From contig JBBBDQ010001028.1 of NCBI GenBank assembly GCA_037127315.1, positions 2,959,501-3,023,500 of the forward strand: 64,000 nt of DNA. The letters run 5' to 3'. Source of the stretch: Ascarosepion bandense. Lineage: Eukaryota; Mollusca; Cephalopoda; Sepiida; Sepiidae. The notes beneath the pieces were generated by a model that made no database searches, was not told the origin of the DNA, and saw only the letters and a program-made list of their open reading frames with translations. Below are positions 56,129 through 64,000 of this stretch, piece after piece; position 1 is the first letter of the stretch, and every line of letters begins with the position of its first letter. The translations under genes and the position numbers were made by a program.

Positions 56129-58132
56129 GTTATTTTTGGCGGTTGCTTCTGTTGGCCTTCGCCAAGTGGCTGTCTAGCCGGATCACCTTCAGGGGATTTC
56201 AAAACTGAACATTGTATTTAATCTACGGAAGTTGATAGTTTCCGTTTCATGTCTGAAATATCCCTAACTACGGATGAAATTACTATACTAAATAGGCCAC
56301 ATCATTTATTAATATTAACAATTGCTTGTTAATAGGCATGGATAAGATGTTTATTCTATATAGACTGCTAAAGAAGCTTACACATTGACCAAAGAGCCAC
56401 GGAAATAGCTGATGTCAAAGAAAGAAAGAAAAATAAATATTTACTCAGAAGCAGATTTAATGGGCATTTTTATCAGATGAGCAATGACATATTCCCTTAT
56501 TTCTTGTGTCCATCTAAGCGAGGTTTTGGGCAAATATCCAGTTACTTTCAGCTGAATTTATTCTGTTCGTTTGACGTATTGATTTAAGGTATTCAAGTCT
56601 GTTATGTTCAGCCCGAATTCAAATTGAGGTTTTTATCGCTTTCTTTTTTCTTTAGCACTTACCTCTTTCATTTGCTGTATTCTTTTTTTTTTTATCGTTT
56701 TTCCATTTCTTCTTTTTCAATGCTTCTTTCTGCTCTTTGTTATGCTTGTTTTTTAACACTTTTTTCTGTTATTTTTCCCTCATTCATTATCTTCTGGACT
56801 TTATACTATCTTTTTATTTCATTTTTCTCTTTCCCTCAATATTTGTCTTGTTTCTCTTTTCCTTCCTCTCTTTCCATGTCCACCTATCTCTCTACAACAT
56901 ATGTTTCAGATGGTATGTGTTTATTCGCATTTCTTTGTATCACACCAGCCTTTCTTTTAGAGAACCTATCTGCCCTTGAAAAGCTATGGAATAAATTTTA
57001 TAAATAAGAGAATTGAGATGAATTTAGAACATTATTAATAACGCACAATGAAGCAATTACCTGATCTGTAGCACCCGTCTCACTGACTGAAGAAATGTAT
57101 TCTTTTCCTGATCGCCCTCACTTCAGAACACCCCTGAGAACTACAATGGGTCGAAAATTTTGATTACAACGTTGATTTAAACAATGCCATTGCATTTTCA
57201 ATAGTAACTGAATTGTTCTATTAAATAGACGCTATTCACATTTCCTTTTAAAACATAGAAAGAGCTTGCTTAAAAAGAAAATATAAAAATGGCTTCGTTT
57301 AGCTAATGTGTATTACCGTTGGCAGCAGAATAAATTATGAAGATGTAAAAAGCAAATGAATTCATCTCTTAAAGTGAGCCTTATTTAGTAAATCGTATGT
57401 GACAATCTAGCGTCGAAGACATATTCCGAAATAAAACTCAAAAACTAATTGGAAAAGTGACCATTAATTATTAGAATACAGAATGTACGTTTGCAATTAA
57501 AATGGACAGATCAAGATGCGACGTACACATTGTGACGTCATAATGAAACAAAGTAGAAAATTTAACTCTCCGGTCAGACGACAGATTGTGCGACAGACAT
57601 ATAGGAATAGCAAATAATGTTTTGCAATTACTGTAAAGAACATATAGAAGGATCGAAAAGTATATTGAGATGCAAGAATATAGTCTTTATTACTATTTAA
57701 GGCGTGCTTTTCTATATATAAGTGAATGTAGAAGATAATTGGTAAAAATTAAAAGACTTGAAACACCCGGTGTTTGTTGCAAATGAAGATTGTTGAGAAT
57801 ACAATCGACCAACATATGATGAATGAGGAAATCTTAAGAATATGAACTTATAAGAAAATGTTCTTATTTTACGACAGCTGAAATATTAAGAGGCACATAA
57901 TGAGGAATGAAAACTGAGAAAATTCAACACACACATACGTAGGGTATATTGAAGGAAACTAAAGTAGAGCAAATAAAGCAAACGATACAGTTTGAAAAGT
58001 TTTCAAAATTGATGGAGAAACAAGTGCTGCAAAGATAAAAAGAAAATGTAAAGAAGAAAATATAGCGGTCAGCAACGAACGATACCAGGTCCTGAAAAGA
58101 AATGATCGCCTATATTATAGCAAAAGATGAAT

Positions 58133-58134
<2 letters not shown>
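56129..58134. other. AT-rich DNA, nothing recognised
   Basis: The longest frame, 56624-57007 plus, is Phe/Ser/Leu-rich from a T-rich tract and has no family features. The rest is anonymous. Confidence 0.5.

Positions 58135-58177
<43 letters not shown>
58135..58177. repeat. (GA)n-(GACA)n microsatellite
   Basis: GA repeats, then five GACA units. Confidence 0.95.
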
Positions 58178-58178
<1 letters not shown>

Positions 58179-58222
58179 AAGATGGTTAATGTCGTAGTGT
58201 TTTGAAGTGAAAGGTTATTTCT

Positions 58223-58399
58223 TTCAATACAATATTCTGTTTTATATTCTGGGAATATCGTTTATTTGATTTGAACAAGTTTCTAATGCAAGTTTAATGT
58301 CAAAATCCCGTATTTCCTCCACGACACTTTAGATGACATCACAGCTGAAACCATCCGCTGCTTTTCAATAATTTCACGTGCTGTTAGAACCGAAAAAAG
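58223..58399 (+). repeat. dispersed ~175-bp repeat, copy 2
   Basis: Second copy of 55641-55800, with a small insertion after CTAATGCAAG. Same orientation, ~2.6 kb away. Confidence 0.7.
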
Positions 58400-58689
58400 A
58401 AGCATTTTTCTCTTGGAATAAAAGTATTGTGTTAACTATCTGTTTGAGACAGGATTGTTACAGTGAATGAAACAGTTCAACGCTAATGTTGTGCCAGATA
58501 AAATCTTTTAATTTCGTTTTTCTGTTATCAGTGTAACGGAAACATGACAGATTTTGACTAGTTTCACCTCTGATTTCAGAGACTTCCCGCATAGCTAAAA
58601 TGAACTCTCAAAGTTCTATAATATAAAAATACAATACATGACGTTTCAAATCGAAGCGCCGGGGTCGAAGCAATAACTCAGAAGACAGA

Positions 58690-59190
58690 AATGCAACAAT
58701 GGTGCTTATAGAGATATGCATTGATTCTTATTGGGTGCTCCCACTTAATGACCTTATGCATAACAAAGTCTATCTTAGTAAACAACCACGTCGGTGAGAA
58801 AGTGACTGAAGTCGAGCTACTAAATCGGGATCGATTATGTTGCAGATCCTCCTTTGGATTTTGTTGCAAACCCTGAGATGAATAGCAGGACCAAATATGC
58901 CTGATCAGATATGGCAACAGTATTCAATGCATGGACAAATGGCAGCTTTTTAAATGTACGAAATGGATTCTGCTAAGAAAAACTTTCTCACCCGAGACAG
59001 TGACGCAACCTTCTTAGCGGTATCTGTAGCTATTGATTCGATTTAATCGTTCCACTTGATGTCGCTTGAGAGAGTGAAGCCAAGGAGGTGCAGGGTGTTG
59101 CATTATGGATGACTAGTGTCATCTATACTGATGGAAGGTAAAAAAAATTCCTCATGGCAGTTTAATTTTGGAAGTATTCCTTACCCTAAT
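58690..59190 (-). pseudogene. Jockey/CR1-type LINE RT C-terminal remnant
   Basis: On the minus strand, with stops and frameshifts: DDTSHP near 59130, TLHLLGFTLSSDIKWND (about 59100-59050), IESIATDTAKKVASLSRVRK (about 59045-58985), CPCIEYCCHI (about 58945-58915), KIQRRICNIIDPDL (about 58868-58825) and RLQSLSHRR. This is the thumb/connection region that follows the RT palm in Jockey/CR1-type ORF2 proteins. It overlaps the first part of the relic at 9.5-9.9 kb, with clearly related nucleotide sequence (AGCCAAGGAGGTGCAG, AAGAAAAACTTTCT, TATTCAATGCATG). The two are copies of one family. Confidence 0.75.
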
Positions 59191-59451
59191 CATACATTTC
59201 TTAGACGAAACAGTTTCAATAATATTTTTAATCGTAAGTTTATAGTGTGTATAATAGCTTATTTGCATTCCTTCATTCCGGGTATGCCAATAAACTTCAT
59301 CCGACAGCATAACTTATGATCGGGATGTTGTGAAGAGCGTCGAACCATTTCTTACTTTTGTTGTTCCCAGGTCCACTTTGACATTGGTTGGGACCCCAGC
59401 TATGAGCAAATAGTAAACCCTGAAACAAAAACATTTACCCGATGAAAGTAT

Positions 59452-59560
59452 AATACATTTTTGTAGTAAAAACTCAAACAATACATTTCCATAGTAAAAT
59501 GAATTACGAGCAATACATTTTTTCGGAAACAAATGACCAGCAATACATTTTTGTAAAATA
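59452..59560. repeat. short ~30-bp minisatellite
   Basis: AATACATTT recurs at 59452, 59480, 59512 and 59542, followed each time by related sequence (TTGTAGTAAA, CCATAGTAAA, TTTCGGAAAC, TTGTAAAATA). Confidence 0.55.
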
Positions 59561-59754
59561 AATTACTAATGCTCCCAACAAAATTAAATTTCGGCATTAA
59601 ATGACCCATAAAGTGTTGTAATGCCGCTTAAAAATATTCTTAAATATGTTTTTATTTTTAGTATTTCTTGTACGTTGCGGAGTAAGTCTTCAGTTGGTTA
59701 AATTTCTTAAAGTATTGTCAATTATTATTGCTTTTCTGTTTGTATTTATTCATG

Positions 59755-60055
59755 TTAACATTATTTAGATTTCTCAAACTGTTGTCCTCATCTTTATTAC
59801 CATATTCACGACGTTTCGGCCGTTGTATGCCCCGTCCTTCTTCGGGTGATTGTAATTTTGAACCAAACCTTTTATTTTGATCACTAGATGTATATTTTTC
59901 TCGTTCCATGAGCTATGCTACTTCTGGATATTTTGGCTATTTCCCAAAGTTATTTGCTTAACACTGCTGTAGGCTGATATTAAATTCACAACTTTTTGGT
60001 TCAATTCACTAGGCCTAAGCAACGATTTTATCCACCGACCCATGTGTCCTTGATG
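59755..60055 (-). repeat. SINE family B, full-length minus-strand copy
   Basis: Read on minus from about 60055: head CGGTGGATAAAATCGTTGCT, GTTGTGAATTTAATATCAGC (B-box region), CAGCAGTGTTAAGCAAAT, a linker with TTTGGTTCAAAATTACAATC, then the conserved core CCCGAAGAAGGACGG and ACAACGGCCGAAACGTCGTG AATATGG and a tail GAGGACAACAGTTTGAGAAA. It is the most complete copy and defines the block order for the other three. Confidence 0.75.
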
Positions 60056-60213
60056 AAGTATAGACAAATTATTTATATTCATATTAGTTGTTTTTAATCT
60101 GATTTTCTTAGCTGTAGTATTATCAATAATAATTAATTTTGACTAGATTTTTTAAATTATATTTCTCGTGTATTTACAGCTAGCAGTTATGGTCGTATAT
60201 TGTCTGAATTTTT

Positions 60214-60309
60214 AGATGAAGCATTGTCAATTAATAATGCCACATAGTTGATTTAAGTTAATAAATATTAACTTAAGTTCACTTAATAATTATTACCAAT
60301 ACTTCATCT
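60214..60309. repeat. ~96-nt foldback
   Basis: AGATGAAGCATTGTCAATTA...TTAAGTTAATA pairs with TATTAACTTAA...ACCAATACTTCATCT. The central 24 bp (TTAAGTTAATA-AA-TATTAACTTAA) and the outer ATGAAG/CTTCAT ends are perfect, with imperfect pairing between. The left-arm sequence recurs directly at about 60315-60335. Confidence 0.65.
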
Positions 60310-60440
60310 AGGGACGCATTGTCAATAATTATTACATTTTGACAATAATGTGTTTTATCTTTTTCTTATGCTTGCGCCTGCTAGTAATACTCTTCAGTTG
60401 TTTTTCAAATTAAGCATTAACAATCATTATCAAATTTAAA

Positions 60441-62098
60441 AAAATCTTGATGTAATTCAGCTTTTAAAGCGACGACTTTTAAGCTATCTGGATTTTTATT
60501 TAATTGTTACTCATTTTTACACAAGTATCTTGTTTATGTTGTCTTTTACCTCAATTCTCGGATCTAGGATAATTAAATTAAGAGATATAAATTCAAATTT
60601 ACTCGGTGGCCTATTTCCGTTGCTTGGTTGGTTGATGAAGTAAATTAAAAGAAATAAAAAACGAGGCTAAAATATCATAATAATCAGTGCTACACTTAAA
60701 CAGCAACATTTTACCATAGATGCTAAAAAGTAATAAAGAACATCAGAAACTGACATACTGTTAACGGCTACAGATATTAGTAGATATTAAAAATGGCAAA
60801 CTTTCGTATCGGTCATGCCTAATAATTTAGGTTACAATCTACAAAAGAATGAAGCGAAGTTTCGAAATATTTGAAAATAAAACGAACAAATAAAAGACAT
60901 GAACTTTTTCTTAGACTTGTTTCAACTCGAGTAATACTAAATAGCCTTAACATCGTCAATATGCGTTAAATGCGAAGTGGCTGGGAAATAAAATTAATAC
61001 TCTCTGTTAACGTCGCTTCGGTTTGCAAATCCCTAAAAGCTTTTCCTTCGTTTCACGTTTTTTCTGATTAAGGTGATATTGATGCGAACTATTAAATGCA
61101 AACGTTGTTTTGCTTTATGTTAGTCGATATCTGACATTCATCGAACACTGATTGTTACAACAGTAAAAGTCTTAATTATTGATTAATAGCAAGAATACAT
61201 GAAATCGAAACTAACCTGGAAATATTATCGGGGTTCTTTTTATTTTTATTTTTTCGAGAAACAAAGAAAGATGTCAGGAAACATCATGATTTAAACAGTA
61301 AATTACATGAAGAAAGTTAAAGGGATGGGAGAAAACACGGGATGGTATAAAAATGCGCGATAAATTTTAGAAAGAAAACCTTGCATGAAAACAAGAGAGA
61401 AAAAAGAGGAAGGAAAACATAAAAAATAAAACACAAAAAATAGAGAAAATAAACTCATCTTTCCTTTCCATGTCTTTTCTGATTTCTCGTTTTCTGTGTT
61501 TGTTTCTTCTACTTCTTCCTTCTTCCCATCTTCAATTACTTATTCTCTTGAAGTTTGTTTTTCCTCTCGTTTTAAGTTTACATAATTTTTTCTGGAATCT
61601 TTACTCCTTATTTTTCTTTCACTCTCTTTAATCAACCTATCTTTTCCTACTGCTATGTAAAAGAAGCAAATAAATCAATTCAAATCCCGATCCTTTTTAA
61701 ATAAAGCAAACAACAAAAATTTGTTGCCGTCTCATCAACACCTCTGAGTCCAACACATCAACCCAACATTCTGTTTTATTTTCTAATCAATACAACGGAA
61801 GACGGATTAGTAACTTATCGATCCCCATCAATCCGACAAAGTTTGAGTAGTCTCGCATAATCACGTTTATATCTCATTGAGAGCCACAAAAAATCGCAAA
61901 GACAACAGAAAAAAGTAAATTAGATGAAACACATTCCTCCTTCTATCACCTAAACACCAGCTTCAATTTCACACTTTCCTTGTTTTTTGCCCATGTTAGA
62001 AGGCTCAAAGATGTTACTAGCATAAGAAAAGTACTTAGTGCCAAATTGAAAATAGTTTTTTTATGTATTTCTTCATGCGAGTACTTAAAACCTCTTTG

Positions 62099-62099
<1 letters not shown>
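60441..62099. other. AT-rich DNA, nothing recognised
   Basis: A-rich and CT-rich patches (61370-61570). No element or gene signature. Confidence 0.5.

Positions 62100-62166
<67 letters not shown>
62100..62166. repeat. (TA)n-(TG)n microsatellite
   Basis: About 39 bp of TA followed by about 27 bp of TG repeats. Confidence 0.97.
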
Positions 62167-62424
62167 GTTCTGGCGTGAACACATATTTATATGGCGTTTT
62201 TGTGTTTTATATATATGTTATTTTAGATATATGCAAGTGCCAAACTAAAGTAGAATCTATTGTTCTTTAAGAAGCTAAATGATTTCTTTAAGAGAGTTCC
62301 TCAAATTGTTTTGTTTGTTTTTTACCTAAAACGTTCTTAAATCTCTACGCATAATTAAGGGCTGATCCTGCCTGATAATAATTCAGTAAACGATACGTTA
62401 AAATTAGAGCCTTCAACTATTCCC

Positions 62425-62832
62425 GTCAGTTAAGTGCCATACGTGATACACGCTTTGGGCGTTCATGTTTCGAAAGAGACAAGAGTGACTGGGCAGATTA
62501 TCCCGCAGTAGGTTGCCATTACTTTCTGCGGCAGACTGGTTGCAACCAAGGCTTTAGAACCCAATCTATCCTATTATTTAACCTATAACTGGAGGGAAGA
62601 GACGGATTAATACCTTTCCCAAGGGTAGTTGCGCGTAAGTGAATGCAAAGAATTAAACTGGAATTCAAACTTGGCACCCTGATTTGTCATTCCGAGTCGA
62701 TATCCACTGCACCACGTATCGGCTCGGAACGACAAATCCGGGAGCAATGGCAGCCTACTGCGGGATAATCATCTGTCCAGTCAGTCATATTTCTTTCGAG
62801 GCATGATCGACCAAAGTATGGCACTTAACTGT
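62425..62832. repeat. SINE family A, head-to-head inverted pair
   Basis: 62425-62717 is a full-length minus-strand copy: tail TAAGTGCCATACGTGATACA on the left; GTAGGTTGCCATTACTTTCT, CTGGAGGGAAGAGACGGATT, AATTAAACTGGAATTCAAAC; and head GAGTCGATATCCACTGCACC on the right. From 62718 a plus-strand copy starts TATCGGCTCGGAACGACAAAT, skips most of the body, and resumes at CAATGGCAGCCTACTGCGGG to the tail GGCACTTAACTG at 62832. The junction is a near palindrome. Confidence 0.75.
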
Positions 62833-64000
62833 TGACTATTCCCGTCTTTACCGAACGGTACAACATAATCACCATATAAGTGTGCACGGCATTGCATTAT
62901 CTACATATGATGCTAATATCTTTATTTTGCATGAATTTCTTTTTTGTTTTTTTAATGTAAAATCGTCCTCACTTGTTTATAAACAAAGTCAAGTCATATT
63001 TTTTCGACCATTTTATTTTTATCTGCCAGTATCTTTTTAACAATGTTGAAAGCATTTTTGTCTTTGAAGGACAAGAATAGGAACATGGTGTAGCATTGCA
63101 TTGTGCTAATATTTATATGTCGGTTTTGAAAATCAGCATTCGGAATCTTGGATTTTCTATAGCATTAGTCACCGACCATTTGTGTCGTTGAGACATTATC
63201 AATAATCACATACACAATGAAGGCTGCCAATATATCTCTTAGAAGTTACGTGACCCCAAATTTTAAATGACTGTTAAGATTTCATCGTCTTTTCCTCTAG
63301 ACTTGGAGTAGAAGTAATGCGTCTTCATAGAACATAAACTTATATCTGTGAGTGCATGTACGTGTGTTTGCGTGTAAGTGAAAGGGGGTGTGCTATTTTG
63401 AGGCTGGTTTTCAATCATGGTGCTTCGGGAAGTCATATATGGAAGATATGTATGGAAACTGTTAATTAATCTCCTACAGAAAATTGCTGAGTTTACATTA
63501 ACAATTTCGGGTGTCAGGACTCTAAATGCATAAAAACAATAAAATATGGCTAGGTGAATGCAAACTAGTTCATTTAAGATAAATAATTAGCTTATAATGT
63601 CATAACGTACACAGTTTTAATTATTTTAGCCTAAGCAAAGCAATAAAGCGACTAAGACATTATAGAGATACTATAAGACATTATAGAGTATGAGAAAAGA
63701 AAAGAAAAAACATTTAGAAAAAAAGAATAAAAGAACCAGACAAAATACAGTACAGGGATATTGACGTTATAGGGTTATTTTGGAAAATTGAAGTTGACGG
63801 GAAAACAAGAAACTGAAATCGAGTTGGATAAGCGAGAAGTGCAAGAGAAGAAATTGTTAGCATAGAATTTATGGCTACATTTTACGGAGATCTTACTGCC
63901 AATTTAGTACTGCGCTTAAATTTATAAAGCCTAGATATTATAGCTCATAGAGAGTAGCTCAACAGAAAAATTATCATGAAAATAATTATAGAAAAAGTAC
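62833..64000. other. AT-rich DNA, nothing recognised
   Basis: A short phrase near 63188 (GACATTATCAATAATCACAT) resembles the diffuse repeat at 59.6-60.4 kb. Otherwise nothing was seen. Confidence 0.5.

Larger units (their letters stand above)
59640..60440. repeat. three diffuse repeats around SINE-B
   Basis: Stretches at about 59660-59735, 60155-60240 and 60365-60430 share an order of CTTG/CTCG-GC-, a CTTCAGTTG-like part, and a CATTGTCAATTATTATTG-like end. The phrase TTGTCAAT-ATTATTA also appears alone near 60118 and 60319. The family is old and its edges cannot be set. Confidence 0.4.

Noticed and set aside
56624..57007. 127-codon Phe/Ser/Leu-rich frame
   Set aside because: Product of a T-rich tract; no membrane-protein family signature.

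Overview
This is an AT-rich eukaryotic, almost certainly intergenic or intronic, stretch. The dense (TA)n, (CA)n, (GA)n and GATA microsatellites, several tRNA-derived SINE families, and the mixture of Penelope-like (PLE), RTE-type and Jockey/CR1-type retroelements with Tc1/mariner-superfamily relics suggest a lophotrochozoan, most likely a coleoid cephalopod such as Octopus. That assignment is inference from repeat style, not from a marker gene. I found no convincing host exon, rRNA or functional tRNA gene. Every ORF with recognisable protein similarity belongs to a mobile element.

Layout. 0-9 kb: a decayed ~110-bp tandem repeat (1.3-1.8 kb), a ~950-bp purine-rich tract (2.6-3.5 kb), copies of SINE family A, microsatellites, and a foldback hairpin at 8.6 kb. 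9-15 kb: an inverted pair of LINE 3' ends, a three-unit ~150-bp repeat, and a decayed PLE (PLE-2) flanked by ~0.5-kb inverted repeats. 15-33 kb: mostly anonymous AT-rich DNA with two DNA-transposase relics (16.9 and 20.8-21.4 kb), a PLE fragment (21.5-22.0 kb), microsatellites and a hairpin MITE (28.3 kb). 33-42 kb is the richest part. It holds a nearly intact PLE (PLE-1) with 306-bp direct terminal repeats, and a minus-strand Jockey-type LINE split twice: once by a young 5'-truncated RTE-like LINE with a 9-bp target duplication, and once by a ~400-bp repeat whose near-identical copy lies at 33 kb. 42-50 kb: microsatellites, a second hairpin MITE of the 28-kb family, a decayed GIY-YIG fragment and a clean five-unit 169-bp satellite. 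50-64 kb: SINEs of three families, several in head-to-head inverted pairs, another LINE relic, short minisatellites and two more foldbacks.

The elements do not form a pathway; they interact as layers of insertion. Two themes stand out. First, PLEs occur here with both terminal-repeat arrangements, direct (PLE-1) and inverted (PLE-2). Second, inverted pairs recur (SINE/SINE, LINE/LINE, PLE ends, MITE hairpins), so any transcript crossing the region could form long double-stranded RNA. The latter is relevant if this is a coleoid genome, where A-to-I editing is extensive.
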